Source: an uncultured Bacteroidales bacterium
GTDB lineage: Bacteria; Bacteroidota; Bacteroidia; Bacteroidales; UBA932
Length of the DNA: 64,000 bases
Assembly (NCBI GenBank): GCA_900318445.1
Contig: ONKO01000007.1
Coordinates: 1-64,000 of the forward strand
Direction of reading: 5' to 3'
Shown: one piece after another, positions 1 through 8,930 of the stretch
How positions within the stretch are numbered: position 1 is the stretch's first letter
How the letters are laid out: every line of letters begins with the position of its first letter
Notes under the pieces: model-generated
The model's input: the letters and a program-made list of their open reading frames with translations, nothing else
Told to the model about the DNA's origin: nothing
Databases searched by the model: none
Position numbers and translations under genes: made by a program

Positions 1-43
1 TAACTTTCGTTTCGACAGGATGCGACAGAATGCGATAAAATGA

Positions 44-77
44 GGATGGGCACCATTCGCTAAAATGGCACCCATCC
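44..77 (-). terminator. Hairpin after the DUF2795 gene; possibly a worn copy of the 108-bp palindromic repeat
   Basis: GGATGGG...CCATT and AATGG...CCCATCC form arms of 14 bases around a 6-base loop. Read as RNA on the minus strand, the two mismatched positions become G-U wobbles, so the stem is continuous, and an ATTTTAT stretch follows. It lies just past the stop codon of the minus-strand gene. The flank at 97-107 (CAGGTAGTTAAG-like) matches the right half of the palindromic repeat seen at 47 and 61 kb, so this may be a diverged member of that family. Confidence 0.5.
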
Positions 78-111
78 GAGTTAATTCTCTGTATTTCAGG
101 TAGTTAAGCCC

Positions 112-336
112 CTAGTATTCTTCCTCATTCCACATGAAGTCTTCCTTGGTGGGGTAGTCAGGCCAGATATCTTCAATGGATTCGTAGATTTCCGCGTTAT
201 CGTCGTCCAGTTCCTCCAGGTTCTCGATGACCTCGTCGGGGGCGCAGGTGCGGGTTGCGTAGTCGATAAGTTCGTCTTTGGTTGCCGGCCACGGAGCGTC
301 GTCCAGTGCACTGGCTAGTTCAAGTGTCCAAAACAT
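112..336 (-). CDS. Small acidic DUF2795-like protein
   Basis: A 74-residue acidic protein resembling the DUF2795 family, small proteins common in Bacteroidota with no settled function. It opens MFWTLELASALDDAPWP, has a run of Asp/Glu in the middle (EELDDD) and ends EEEY. The open frame continues upstream, but I place the start at 336 because a perfect TATATTTG -7 box at 356-363 leaves room only for this ATG. The upstream extension is AT-rich and runs through the shared promoter region. It is transcribed divergently from folE. No catalytic motif is visible; the family call comes from overall resemblance. Confidence 0.75.
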   Translation of the reverse strand: MFWTLELASALDDAPWPATKDELIDYATRTCAPDEVIENLEELDDDNAEIYESIEDIWPDYPTKEDFMWNEEEY

Positions 337-355
337 ATTCTTCTGTATTTTCGCG

Positions 356-403
356 CAAATATAGGTAAAAAAATGATATAATGAATTTTTTTCGCTAATT
401 TTG
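356..403. promoter_or_regulatory. Divergent -7 boxes for the DUF2795 gene and folE
   Basis: On the minus strand TATATTTG (356-363) fits the Bacteroidota -7 consensus TAnnTTTG and serves the DUF2795 gene. On the plus strand TAATTTTG (396-403) fits the same consensus and lies 27 bases before the folE ATG. No clear -33 TTTG is present for either. Confidence 0.6.
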
Positions 404-430
404 CAGTCCTTTTTTCTAAATGAGGCAGTC

Positions 431-1021
431 ATGGCATACAGGAAGATAGAGCAGTACGACGAAAATACCACGCAGGAGATAGCCGGTCACATCAAGGCTA
501 TCCTGGGACTTCTGGGTGAGGACGTAAACCGCGAGGGCCTTGTCAAGACCCCCGAGCGCGTGGCCAAAGCCATGCAGTTCCTTACGCAGGGCTATTTCCA
601 GAACGGTGAAGAGATTGTCAAGAGCGCCGTGTTCCAGGAGCCCTACAACCACATGGTCATTGTCAAGGACATCGAACTCTTCTCCCTGTGCGAGCACCAC
701 ATGCTTCCCTTCATCGGCAAAGCCCATGTTGCCTATATCCCCAAAGGAGAAATCACCGGCCTTTCCAAGGTGGCCCGCGTGGTGGAGACCTTCGCACGCC
801 GTCTGCAGGTACAGGAGCGCCTCACCGAGCAAATCCGTGACTGCATTCAGGAAAGCCTGCATCCGCTGGGTGTAGCAGTGGTTATCGAAGCCATGCACAC
901 CTGCATGTCCATGCGCGGTGTCCAGAAGTCCAATGCCGTCACCACCACATCGGCCTTCTCCGGTATTTTCCTCCGCAGCGACAAAACCCGCAACGAGTTT
1001 CTTAAGCTCATCGAAAAATAA
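431..1021 (+). CDS. folE: GTP cyclohydrolase I
   Basis: A 196-residue cytoplasmic enzyme converting GTP to 7,8-dihydroneopterin triphosphate, the first step of tetrahydrofolate (and some deazapurine) synthesis. The zinc ligands of the family are visible: Cys87 and His90 in the CEHHMLPF motif and Cys158 in HTCMSMRGV. The [14 protein letters not shown] segment and its QVQER continuation are typical of bacterial FolE. Length is normal. The start is the ATG at 431; an upstream TTG in frame would overlap the -7 box. It stands alone, divergent from the DUF2795 gene and followed by htpG with its own promoter-like region. Confidence 0.96.
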   Translation: MAYRKIEQYDENTTQEIAGHIKAILGLLGEDVNREGLVKTPERVAKAMQFLTQGYFQNGEEIVKSAVFQEPYNHMVIVKDIELFSLCEHHMLPFIGKAHVAYIPKGEITGLSKVARVVETFARRLQVQERLTEQIRDCIQESLHPLGVAVVIEAMHTCMSMRGVQKSNAVTTTSAFSGIFLRSDKTRNEFLKLIEK

Positions 1022-1024
1022 TCC

Positions 1025-1062
1025 CTGCCAAATTGGCAGAAAACGGGCCATTGGCTTATAAT
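1025..1062 (+). promoter_or_regulatory. Palindrome plus promoter-like elements upstream of htpG
   Basis: CTGCCAAATTGGCAG (1025-1039) is a perfect inverted repeat with 6-base arms. Its right half supplies TTGGCA (1033-1038), followed 18 bases later by TATAAT (1057-1062), an arrangement closer to a classical -35/-10 promoter than to the TTTG/TAnnTTTG form used elsewhere in the window. The htpG ATG is 67 bases downstream. The palindrome could be a heat-shock operator or part of the promoter; that is inference. Confidence 0.45.
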
Positions 1063-1129
1063 TTGACTACTCAGAAGCGACCTCTTCATGGAGGCCGCTT
1101 TTTGTGAAATTATAAGACCTATATATATT

Positions 1130-3115
1130 ATGGCAAACAAAGGACAGATTGGAGTAACCACCGAGAACATCTTCCCGGTTATCAAACAGTTTTTGTACAG
1201 CGACCACGAGATTTTCCTGAGGGAACTGGTCGCGAATGCCGTGGATGCCACGCAGAAGATGAAGGCCCTGGCCGCTTCCGGCGACTGCAAGGAGGAACTG
1301 GGAGACCTTCAGGTGCACATCGAACTGGACGAGAAAGAAAAGACCCTCAAGATTATCGATAACGGTATCGGCATGACCGAGGAGGAAGTGGACAAGTACA
1401 TCAACCAGATTGCCTTCTCCAGCGCCGGCGAGTTCCTCGAGAAATACAAGGACCAGATTGGAAACATCATCGGCCACTTTGGCCTGGGCTTCTACAGCGC
1501 CTTCATGGTGGCAAAGAAAGTGACCATCGAGACGCTCTCCTGGAAAGAAGGCGCCAAGGCCGTGAAATGGAGCTGCGACGGTTCTCCCGCCTATGAGATG
1601 GAAGAATGCGGGAAGGCCGACAGGGGTACCACCATCACCCTCTTCCTGGACGACGATTCCAAGGAGTACGCCGAGAAATCCCGTATCGAGGGCCTTCTGA
1701 ACAAATACTGCAAGTTCATGCCCGTTCCCATCGTCTTTGGAAAGGAACAGGAGTGGAAGGACGGCAAGTACGTCGATACCGACAAAGACAAAGTCATCAA
1801 CTCCGTGGAGCCGCTCTGGACCAAAGCCCCCAGCGAACTCAAGGACGAGGACTACAAGAACTTCTACCGCACCCTCTTCCCCATGAACGAGGAACCGCTG
1901 TTCTGGATTCACCTGAACGTAGACTATCCCTTCAACCTCACGGGTATCCTCTACTTCCCCAAGTTGAAGGACCGCGTGGCCGTGGAGCGTAACAAGATTT
2001 CCCTCTACTGCAACCAGATGTTCGTGACGGACCATGTGGACAATATCGTCCCGGACTTCATGACCCTCCTGCACGGTGTCATCGACTCCCCGGACATCCC
2101 GCTGAACGTTTCCCGCAGCTACCTCCAGAGCGACGCCTCCGTGAAGAAGATCTCCACCTACATCACCAAGAAGGTGGCCGACCGCCTGGAAAGCATCTTC
2201 AAGGAAGAACGCGCCCAGCTGGAAGAGAAGTGGGACAACCTCAAGCTCTTCATCGAGTACGGCATGCTCTCCGACGAAAAGTTCTGCGAGCGCGCCCTCA
2301 AGTTCGCTCTCCTCAAGAACACGAACGGCAAGTACTTCAGCTTTGAAGAATACGAGAAAGCCGTAGCCGATGCCCAGACCGACAAGGACAAGAAGAAAGT
2401 ATACCTCTACGCCACCAAGCCCCAGGACCAGTACGCCTTTATTCAGGCTGCCAAGAACAAGGGCTACGATGTCCTCCTCATGGACTGCGAACTGGACAGC
2501 CACTACGTGAACCTGCTGGAGCAGAAACTCACCGACACCCGCTTCGCCCGCGTGGACTCCGACGCCGTGGAGAACCTCATCCCCAAGGAAGACAAGATCA
2601 AGCCCGAGATGAAGGAAGACGAGCGCTACGACCTCGAGAACCTCTTCAAAGCCGTCCTCCCCGAAGGGAACGACTACTATGTGGTAGGAGAGAACCTCGG
2701 AGAGACATCGGCCCCTATCCTTATCACCCAGAACGAATTCATGCGCCGTTACCGCGAAATGAGCGCCCTGGGCGGCGGCATGAACTTCTACGGCTCCATG
2801 CCCGAGAGCTACAACATCACCGTGAACATGGAGAACCCCCTCGTGCAGAAGATCTGGGGCGCCAAGCAGGCCGATGTAAAGCCGCAGGCCGAGCTCCCCG
2901 CCGAGGCACCCGAAAGCGCATCGGAGGAGGAAAAGACCAAGGCCCGCGAAGCCCGCGAGGCCGTTCGCAAGGCTCACCGGGCCGATGTCCAGGCCTTCGC
3001 AAACGGTAACGAGCTCCTGCACCAGATTGTAGACCTGGCGCTTCTTGGAAGCGGCATGCTAAAGGGTAAGCCCCTGGCCGACTTTATTGCCAGAAGCTAC
3101 AGCCTCCTGAAATAA
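1130..3115 (+). CDS. htpG: Chaperone HtpG (bacterial Hsp90)
   Basis: A 661-residue ATP-dependent cytosolic chaperone. The N-terminal GHKL ATPase is clear: ELVANAVDA (usually ELISNASDA), DNGIGMT, and GHFGLGFYSAFMV for the lid. The middle domain carries GVIDSPDIPLNVSR, the segment with the catalytic Arg loop. The C-terminal dimerisation part is followed by an Ala/Glu/Lys-rich insert (about residues 588-620) before a final helical stretch. The start at 1130 gives MANKGQIGV, the usual N-terminus; the earlier in-frame ATG at 1088 would add an untypical extension. It is monocistronic, with a palindrome upstream and a strong terminator downstream. Confidence 0.96.
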   Translation: MANKGQIGVTTENIFPVIKQFLYSDHEIFLRELVANAVDATQKMKALAASGDCKEELGDLQVHIELDEKEKTLKIIDNGIGMTEEEVDKYINQIAFSSAGEFLEKYKDQIGNIIGHFGLGFYSAFMVAKKVTIETLSWKEGAKAVKWSCDGSPAYEMEECGKADRGTTITLFLDDDSKEYAEKSRIEGLLNKYCKFMPVPIVFGKEQEWKDGKYVDTDKDKVINSVEPLWTKAPSELKDEDYKNFYRTLFPMNEEPLFWIHLNVDYPFNLTGILYFPKLKDRVAVERNKISLYCNQMFVTDHVDNIVPDFMTLLHGVIDSPDIPLNVSRSYLQSDASVKKISTYITKKVADRLESIFKEERAQLEEKWDNLKLFIEYGMLSDEKFCERALKFALLKNTNGKYFSFEEYEKAVADAQTDKDKKKVYLYATKPQDQYAFIQAAKNKGYDVLLMDCELDSHYVNLLEQKLTDTRFARVDSDAVENLIPKEDKIKPEMKEDERYDLENLFKAVLPEGNDYYVVGENLGETSAPILITQNEFMRRYREMSALGGGMNFYGSMPESYNITVNMENPLVQKIWGAKQADVKPQAELPAEAPESASEEEKTKAREAREAVRKAHRADVQAFANGNELLHQIVDLALLGSGMLKGKPLADFIARSYSLLK

Positions 3116-3123
3116 TCAAAAAA

Positions 3124-3156
3124 ACACCCGGGCTTTTGAAGTCCGGGTGTTTTTTT
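3124..3156. terminator. Bidirectional terminator between htpG and the acyl-CoA synthetase gene
   Basis: A 12-base stem (ACACCCGGGCTT / AAGTCCGGGTGT, one mismatch) with a TTGA loop is flanked by a T-run on the plus strand and an A-run on the other side. It can therefore stop both convergent genes. Its right edge touches the stop codon of the minus-strand gene. Confidence 0.85.
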
Positions 3157-4804
3157 ATTTGTACAGGAAGCGGCGGATAGACATCTTCGGAGTTTTCTCG
3201 AAGGGCTTGTCCATGAGCTCAACCTTGGCAATCTGGCTGTAGCCGGGCAGCTGGCGGTTGGCACCCAGGCGGATGTTCTCCGGGATTTCGGCCTTGGCCT
3301 CGCTGTCCAGAAGGGCCGTGGCAATGGCCTGTTCGTCGGGGAAGACCAGGGCGACCAGCTTGCCGCCGCGCTCTACCACCACGGATTCCATCACGTAAGG
3401 CTGGTTGTTCACCACAGCCTCCAGTTCCTCGGGATAGATGTTCTGGCCGGAAGGACCCAGGATCATGTTCTTGGAGCGGCCACGGATGAAGATGTTGCCA
3501 TCGGCATCCATGATACCGAGGTCTCCGGTGCGGAGCCAGCCGTCTTCCGTGAAGGCATTGGCCGTAGCTTCCTCGTTCTTGTAGTAGCCGATGGTGATGT
3601 TCTCACCGCGGGCCTGGATTTCACCCACCACGTGGTGCGGGTCTTCGGAGTCAATGCGAACCTCGGCCACGTCCACGGCCTTGCCGCAGGAACCGGCCAC
3701 ATACTTGGTCCAGTGCTCATAGGCCAGGAGCGGGCAGGCTTCCGTCATGCCGTAACCCACCAGGTAGGGGAACTTGATCTTCTTGAACAGGCGCTCCACC
3801 TCCGGGTTGAGGGCGGCGCCGCCCATGATGAATTCCTGCACGTTGCCGCCGAAAGCCTGTACCAGGCCATCCTTCACCTTCTTATAAATAATGCTGTTGA
3901 GGCCGGGAATCTTGGTGAGCACCTTGATGAGCGGCTTGTCCAGGGTGGGCTTGACCTTGGACTTGTAGATCTTCTCCATGACCAGCGGAACGGTGATGAG
4001 GAGGTAGGGCTTTACCTCGGCGAAGGCCTTGATGAGGGATGCCGGGGTAGGGGCCTTGCCCAGCCAGTAAATGGACGTTCCGTTGCAGAGGGGATAGAGG
4101 AATTCGATCACGAGGCCGTACATGTGGGCCATGGGCAGCATGGATACCATCTTGTCTCCGGCGGGCACGTTGCGCTGGCTGAAGTCTACGTTGGCACTGA
4201 AGTTACGGTAGGTGAGCATGACGCCCTTAGGGTCTCCGGTAGAGCCGGAGGTGTAGTTGATGGTGGAGAGGTCGTCCCAGTTGTCGGTGGGGAAGACGAC
4301 GTCCTCGGGGCCGAACCCCTTGGGGTACTTCTCGGCGAAGAGCTGGTCCAGGTTGTCTACGGTTTCCTGGATCTTGGCGTCGCGGCAGAAGAGTATCTTC
4401 CAGTTGTCTACGTCGAAGACCACCTTGAGGGCGGGCATTTTCTCCGGGTTCATCTTGGCCCAGCGGGCGGCGTTGGTGAACAGGGCGATGCTGTCGCTAT
4501 GATTCACCAGGCCCATGACGCTCTCGGGGGTGAAATCGGCCAGGATGGGGACGATGACCGTCTCGAAGGTATTGACGGCCAGGTATGCGAAGCCCCACTT
4601 GGCGCCGTTGTTGGCGCAGAGGGCTATCTTGTCTCCTTTCTGGAAGCCGGCCTTTTCAAACACAATGTGGAAGCGGGCAATGTCCGTTGCCATTTGTGCG
4701 TAGGTGAAGGAGTCTCCTCCGATGGTGTTGAGGGCAGGTTTGTTCCAGAACTTTCGGGTTGCGTCCTGCAGACGCTGCAGATAATGCGGATAGTTGGTTG
4801 CCAT
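3155..4804 (-). CDS. AMP-dependent acyl-CoA synthetase (long-chain fatty acid ligase type), copy 1
   Basis: A 549-residue adenylate-forming enzyme that should activate a carboxylic acid, probably a fatty acid, with ATP and then CoA. The phosphate-binding loop reads YTSGSTGDPKGV, followed later by GYGMTEACPLL, the TGDLG Asp motif, and RSKNMILGPSGQNIYPEE before the C-terminal lid. The final Lys-containing segment (FEKTPKMSIRRFLYK) is of the FadD type. The start at 4804 (MATNYPHYL) is chosen because TATCTTTG lies at 4834-4841; a longer frame would start inside the promoter. It closely resembles the gene at 24779-26401 in layout and motifs. True substrate unknown; acyl-ACP synthetase is an alternative. 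Confidence 0.88.
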   Translation of the reverse strand: MATNYPHYLQRLQDATRKFWNKPALNTIGGDSFTYAQMATDIARFHIVFEKAGFQKGDKIALCANNGAKWGFAYLAVNTFETVIVPILADFTPESVMGLVNHSDSIALFTNAARWAKMNPEKMPALKVVFDVDNWKILFCRDAKIQETVDNLDQLFAEKYPKGFGPEDVVFPTDNWDDLSTINYTSGSTGDPKGVMLTYRNFSANVDFSQRNVPAGDKMVSMLPMAHMYGLVIEFLYPLCNGTSIYWLGKAPTPASLIKAFAEVKPYLLITVPLVMEKIYKSKVKPTLDKPLIKVLTKIPGLNSIIYKKVKDGLVQAFGGNVQEFIMGGAALNPEVERLFKKIKFPYLVGYGMTEACPLLAYEHWTKYVAGSCGKAVDVAEVRIDSEDPHHVVGEIQARGENITIGYYKNEEATANAFTEDGWLRTGDLGIMDADGNIFIRGRSKNMILGPSGQNIYPEELEAVVNNQPYVMESVVVERGGKLVALVFPDEQAIATALLDSEAKAEIPENIRLGANRQLPGYSQIAKVELMDKPFEKTPKMSIRRFLYK

Positions 4805-4833
4805 AATCTGTTCTAAAGGTTTTAGTACATCCA

Positions 4834-4870
4834 CAAAGATAGTAATTTTTTTGAAAAATCAGTATATTTG
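4834..4870. promoter_or_regulatory. Divergent -7 boxes; the plus-strand one sits almost on the start codon
   Basis: TATCTTTG on the minus strand (4834-4841) serves the acyl-CoA synthetase gene. TATATTTG on the plus strand (4863-4870) ends only six bases before the ATG at 4877, so the HAD-gene mRNA would have almost no leader. Confidence 0.65.
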
Positions 4871-4876
4871 CAAAAT

Positions 4877-5716
4877 ATGAGACGCAAACCCATCATAGCG
4901 CTTATCTACGACTTCGACGGCACCCTTTCTCCGGGAAACATGCAGGAGTTCGGCTTCATCCAGGCCATCGGCCAAACCCCCGCCGAGTTCTGGGACAAGA
5001 GCAACCGCATTGCCGTGGGGCAGGATGCCTCCAACATCCTCGCCTACATGAAACTCATGTATGACGAGGCCAGGGCCAGCGGCATCAAGCTCACCCGGGA
5101 AGATTTCGCCCGCTATGGGAAGGACATCAAGCTGTACGAAGGCGTAAGGGACTGGTTCCAGAACGTAAACGACTATGGCAAGGCGCACGGAGTCATCATC
5201 GAGCACTACATCAACTCCTCCGGTCTCACGGAAATCATCGAAGGCTCTCCTATTGCCAGTGCCTTCAAGCACATTTTCGCCGGCAGTTTCATCTACGATG
5301 AGAAGGGGGAGGCTGAATGGCCCGGCATTGCCGTGGACTACACCGCCAAAACCCAGTACCTGTTCAAGATCCAGAAGGGCATCTTCTCCTCCCGCGACGC
5401 CGAGAAAGTGAACGAGTCCCTGGCCGATGAAGCCAAGCGCATCCCGTTCACCAACATGATTTATTTTGGAGACGGAGAAACCGACGTCCCTTCCATGAAG
5501 CTGGTCTCCATGTTCGGGGGCAACGCCATCGCCGTCTTCGACCCTTCCCGCCCCGCCAAGAAGGCCGTAGCGCAGAAGCTGCTCCGCCAGGGGCGCGTCA
5601 ACTTCATTACGCCGGCATCCTACACCAAGGATTCCCGCACTTTCCGTCTGGTCTGCGCCATCATAGACAAGGTCAAAGCAGACAGTGAATTACATCAATT
5701 CAGCCGATACAGGTAA
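4877..5716 (+). CDS. HAD-superfamily hydrolase in the putrescine operon
   Basis: A 279-residue haloacid-dehalogenase-type phosphatase or hydrolase. Motif I is DFDGTL near residue 12, with the nucleophilic Asp, and the acidic motif IV is FGDGETDVPSM (about residues 196-206). A helical cap lies between them. Start at 4877 follows the -7 box at 4863-4870. Its stop codon directly abuts the aguB start, so it should be co-transcribed with the agmatine pathway. The substrate is unknown; a phosphorylated metabolite linked to arginine or polyamine metabolism would fit only by position. Confidence 0.8.
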   Translation: MRRKPIIALIYDFDGTLSPGNMQEFGFIQAIGQTPAEFWDKSNRIAVGQDASNILAYMKLMYDEARASGIKLTREDFARYGKDIKLYEGVRDWFQNVNDYGKAHGVIIEHYINSSGLTEIIEGSPIASAFKHIFAGSFIYDEKGEAEWPGIAVDYTAKTQYLFKIQKGIFSSRDAEKVNESLADEAKRIPFTNMIYFGDGETDVPSMKLVSMFGGNAIAVFDPSRPAKKAVAQKLLRQGRVNFITPASYTKDSRTFRLVCAIIDKVKADSELHQFSRYR

Positions 5717-6601
5717 ATGAGAAAACTGAAAATAGGCATGGTGCAGCAACACTGCACCGCCGACATCCCCGCCAATATAGAGAGCCTGAAGAGCTATATC
5801 CGGGAAGCCGCCTCCAAGGGCGCCCAGCTCGTGGTCCTTCAGGAACTGCACAATTCCCTTTATTTCTGCCAGGAGGAAAATGCCCGGCTGTGTGACCTGG
5901 CCGAGCCCATCCCCGGCCCCTCCACCGAGGCCTTCGGCGCACTGGCGAAGGAACTGGGCGTGGTGCTGGTGCTCTCGCTTTTTGAGCGCCGCACCCCGGG
6001 CATCTACCACAACACTGCCGTCGTCATCGAGGCCGATGGTACCATCGCCGGCAAGTACCGTAAGATGCACATCCCCGACGACCCTCTCTTCTACGAGAAA
6101 TTCTACTTCACCCCCGGAGACATGGGCTTCGAGCCCATCATGACCTCCGTGGGCACCCTGGGCGTCCTGGTGTGCTGGGACCAGTGGTATCCCGAGGCCG
6201 CCCGTGCCATGGCCCTGAACGGAGCCGAGCTCCTCATCTATCCCACAGCCATCGGCGGCGTTCCCACGGACCCCGACTGGGAGCAGGCGCAGCAGCGCCA
6301 GGCCTGGCAGCTCGTACAGCGCGGCCACAGCGTAGCCAACGGCCTGCCCGTCATCACCGTTAACCGTACGGGCGTGGAACCGGACCCGACCGGCCACTCT
6401 ACCGGCATCGATTTCTGGGGCCATTCGTTCGCTACCGGTGCACAGGGAGAGCTCCTCACGGAGTTTGAAAAGGCCGAAGAAGGCGTGCATGTAGTGGAAG
6501 TGGACCTGGAACAGTGCGAGTATGTCCGCCGCGGCTGGCCCTTCCTCAGGGACCGCCGCATCGACGCCTACGATGTGCTTCTCAAACGCTTCGGAAAATG
6601 A
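5717..6601 (+). CDS. aguB: N-carbamoylputrescine amidase
   Basis: A 294-residue carbon-nitrogen hydrolase (nitrilase superfamily) converting N-carbamoylputrescine to putrescine, CO2 and ammonia. The catalytic triad is visible as Glu43 (LQELHN), Lys116 (KYRKMHIPDD) and Cys153 (VCWDQWYPEAAR). DPLFYEKFYFTPGD and the YPTAIGG segment are characteristic of AguB rather than other nitrilases. It starts at the base after the HAD-gene stop and overlaps aguA by four bases (ATGA), which indicates translational coupling. With aguA it makes a complete agmatine-to-putrescine route; no arginine decarboxylase is seen in the window. Confidence 0.93.
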   Translation: MRKLKIGMVQQHCTADIPANIESLKSYIREAASKGAQLVVLQELHNSLYFCQEENARLCDLAEPIPGPSTEAFGALAKELGVVLVLSLFERRTPGIYHNTAVVIEADGTIAGKYRKMHIPDDPLFYEKFYFTPGDMGFEPIMTSVGTLGVLVCWDQWYPEAARAMALNGAELLIYPTAIGGVPTDPDWEQAQQRQAWQLVQRGHSVANGLPVITVNRTGVEPDPTGHSTGIDFWGHSFATGAQGELLTEFEKAEEGVHVVEVDLEQCEYVRRGWPFLRDRRIDAYDVLLKRFGK

Positions 6602-7617
6602 GACTTCCTGCCGAGTGGGAGCCCCAGGGCTTTGTACAGCTCACCTGGCCGCATCCCGATACCGCCTGGTATGACCTTCCGCACGTGCTGGACTGCTATG
6701 TGGAGGTAGCCAAGGCCATTACCCGTTACGAGCCGCTTCTGATTGTCTGCCGCGACAAGGCTGAAACCCTTGCGGACATGCGTTCCCGCGGCTTTGAACC
6801 ATCGGCCCGCATTCGCATGGCGGAATGCCCGCTCAATGATACATGGGCGCGGGACCACGGTGCCATTTCGGTCGTGGGGGAGCAGGGAGAAAAAGCCATC
6901 CTCGACTTTGTTTTCAACGGCTGGGGCCTCAAGTTCGGAAGCGACCTTGACAACCAGATTACCCGGAATATCTATGGAAAAGGCGTTTGGGCTGCAGATG
7001 TAAAGTATGAGGATATGCGTCCTTTTGTGCTCGAAGGCGGCAGCATCGATACCGACGGCTGCGGAACGCTCATGGCTACGTCCGAGTGCCTGCTGTCCCT
7101 TAACCGGAACGAGTATCTTTCCCGGGAAGAGATTGAGGCGCACCTCTCCCATGCATTCGGTCTCAGGCGCATCCTGTGGCTTGATCACGGCGGAATCATA
7201 GGAGACGATACCGACAGCCATGTAGACATCCTGGCCCGCTTCTGCAGCCCGGACACCATTGCCTTCACGGCCTGTGACAATCCTTCAGATGATAACTATG
7301 CGGCCCTGAAGGCCATGGAAGAGCAGCTTCGCACCTTCCGCACCCTTGACGGAAAGCCTTACAATTTGGTTCCGCTTCCCCTGCCGGAGCCCCTGTACCT
7401 GGACGATTACCGTCTTCCGGCCTCCTATGCCAACTTCCTGGTGGTGAACGGCGCCGTCCTCATGCCGGGAGCCGGTTCTGCGCTGGATGAGGTGGCTGCG
7501 TCAAGACTCCGCAGCGCGTTCCCGGGCCGTACAGTAGAAGTTATCGACTGCCGTGCCCTTCTTTCCGGACACGGCGGCCTTCACTGCATTACCATGAATT
7601 ACCCGGAAGGGTTCTAG
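6598..7617 (+). CDS. aguA: Agmatine deiminase
   Basis: A 339-residue enzyme of the guanidino-group-modifying superfamily, hydrolysing agmatine to N-carbamoylputrescine and ammonia. The start MRLPAEWEPQ...TWPHPDTAW is the family signature, followed by NDTWARDHGAISV, FNGWG, EGGSID and the catalytic Cys330 in GHGGLHCITMNYP at the C-terminus. Length is slightly short of the usual 350-370. The ATG overlaps the aguB stop. A rho-independent terminator follows 20 bases after the stop, closing the operon. Confidence 0.94.
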   Translation: MRLPAEWEPQGFVQLTWPHPDTAWYDLPHVLDCYVEVAKAITRYEPLLIVCRDKAETLADMRSRGFEPSARIRMAECPLNDTWARDHGAISVVGEQGEKAILDFVFNGWGLKFGSDLDNQITRNIYGKGVWAADVKYEDMRPFVLEGGSIDTDGCGTLMATSECLLSLNRNEYLSREEIEAHLSHAFGLRRILWLDHGGIIGDDTDSHVDILARFCSPDTIAFTACDNPSDDNYAALKAMEEQLRTFRTLDGKPYNLVPLPLPEPLYLDDYRLPASYANFLVVNGAVLMPGAGSALDEVAASRLRSAFPGRTVEVIDCRALLSGHGGLHCITMNYPEGF

Positions 7618-7636
7618 AACAAAACATTTATGAAAA

Positions 7637-7664
7637 AAGCACCTCTCAGAGGAGGTGCTTTCTT
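7637..7664. terminator. Terminator shared by aguA and the first OmpA-family gene
   Basis: AAGCACCTC and GAGGTGCTT form a 9-base stem around a 6-base loop, followed by TTCTTATT on the plus strand and preceded by an A-run for the minus strand. A near-identical hairpin (AGCACCT...AGGTGCT) follows the second OmpA gene at 8980-9009, so the terminator seems to have been duplicated with the gene. Confidence 0.8.
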
Positions 7665-7686
7665 ATTATAATGTATAAGTCTTGAC

Positions 7687-8892
7687 TTACTTAACCTCGA
7701 TGGTGACCACGCGGTTCTTGGCGGCGCCGTTGAACAGCTGGACAGAAGCACCGTGGGCTGCGGTCTCGATGTTTTCCTCGGAGGCACCGGCCTTCTTGAG
7801 GAGGTTGACGACGGTCTTTACGCGCTGCTCGGAGAGCTGCTGGTTGCGCTTGGCAGAGCCGGTCTGTTTGTCGGCGTAGCCGTTGACGGAGAGCTTGGTG
7901 TCGGGAGTGAGGACGCTCTGGGTGAAGAACTCCAGGTGAGCCTTCTCACGGGCCGAAAGCTGAGCGCTGCCGCAGTCGAAGTAGAGGGTGATGGGGGAAC
8001 CGGGCTTCACGTCTACGGCGGTGAAGGTACCGTTCTCATACAGGTAGGTCTGGCCGTTTACGAGCTGACGGTAGGGAGCGAGCTGCTTTTCCAGCTGTGC
8101 AGCCTTGTCACGCAGGGCGGCGTTCTCCTTTTCGAGGGCAGCGGCTTTCTCTGCGAGGGAGTTGTACTGCTCCACGGTGAAGGGAACGGGAACTACGACG
8201 GGAGTAATCTCGCTGTGGCGGTCGAAGTTGGTCTTGCCCAGGTTAAAGGCCAGGCCGATGGTAGCCGACGGGAACAGGGCCACGCGGTCGGAGTCCGTGG
8301 TGTAGGCGGAACCCTTTCCGGCGAGGACCATCAGATCCAGGGTAACATTAATGCGCTCGGTGACGCGGAGGATGTTGAGGAGACCCAGACCGGCAGCCCA
8401 CTCATGGTTGCGGGTGGTCTTGGCAAAGGGAGTGCGGCTCTTGTTCACGTTCAGAAGACCCATGGTTGCATAGGGAGCGAAATCCCAGAAGCGGTCTGCC
8501 TTGTAGCCTGCGATGGAGTTGGAAATGTTCCAGAGGATATCTCCGTGGAAATAGTGGAAGCCGTAGGGCGTATTGGCGTCAATTCCGTTAGCGTCGAAAA
8601 CCTGCTTGCTGTTATTCCACATACCGTGATATCCCAGACGGGCGCCCACAGCGGGAGTCCACCACTTGCCGAAGTTTACGTCCAAGGCCAGTCCCATTTC
8701 TCCCCAGGTCTTGGGCTGGGAAGGATGCATGATGGTAGAATTGATACCGGCACCGATTCCGATGAAGGTGTTGTCAAAGGCCTTGTTGGTCTCGTAGGCA
8801 CCGCGTTTGGTGTTTTCCTGGGCATTTGCGCCCACGGAAACAAGGAGACTTGCTGCTGCAAGGGCTCCGAGAATCATTTTGATACCTTTCAT
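7687..8892 (-). CDS. OmpA-family outer membrane protein, paralog 1
   Basis: A 401-residue cell envelope protein. It has a signal peptide ending in VGANAQ and an N-terminal outer-membrane barrel (about residues 40-230, with GLALDVNFGKWWTPAVGARLGY). A short coiled coil (LAEKAAALEKENAALRDKA) leads to a C-terminal OmpA-like peptidoglycan-binding domain with LYFDCGSAQLSAREKAHLEF, VNGYADKQTG and NQQLSEQRVKTV. It should tether the outer membrane to the wall. Promoter TTTG-N19-TAAATTTG lies at 8931-8961. The first 45 and last 110 or so residues are nearly identical to the neighbour at 9036-10235, while the barrel differs strongly. Confidence 0.92.
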   Translation of the reverse strand: MKGIKMILGALAAASLLVSVGANAQENTKRGAYETNKAFDNTFIGIGAGINSTIMHPSQPKTWGEMGLALDVNFGKWWTPAVGARLGYHGMWNNSKQVFDANGIDANTPYGFHYFHGDILWNISNSIAGYKADRFWDFAPYATMGLLNVNKSRTPFAKTTRNHEWAAGLGLLNILRVTERINVTLDLMVLAGKGSAYTTDSDRVALFPSATIGLAFNLGKTNFDRHSEITPVVVPVPFTVEQYNSLAEKAAALEKENAALRDKAAQLEKQLAPYRQLVNGQTYLYENGTFTAVDVKPGSPITLYFDCGSAQLSAREKAHLEFFTQSVLTPDTKLSVNGYADKQTGSAKRNQQLSEQRVKTVVNLLKKAGASEENIETAAHGASVQLFNGAAKNRVVTIEVK

Positions 8893-8930
8893 AATTATGT
8901 TTGATTTGTTTTAGTCTATCTTACAACCTA

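Noticed and set aside
337..471. N-terminal extension of the DUF2795 protein
   Set aside because: It crosses the divergent promoter boxes and has AT-driven composition; the typical start is at 336.
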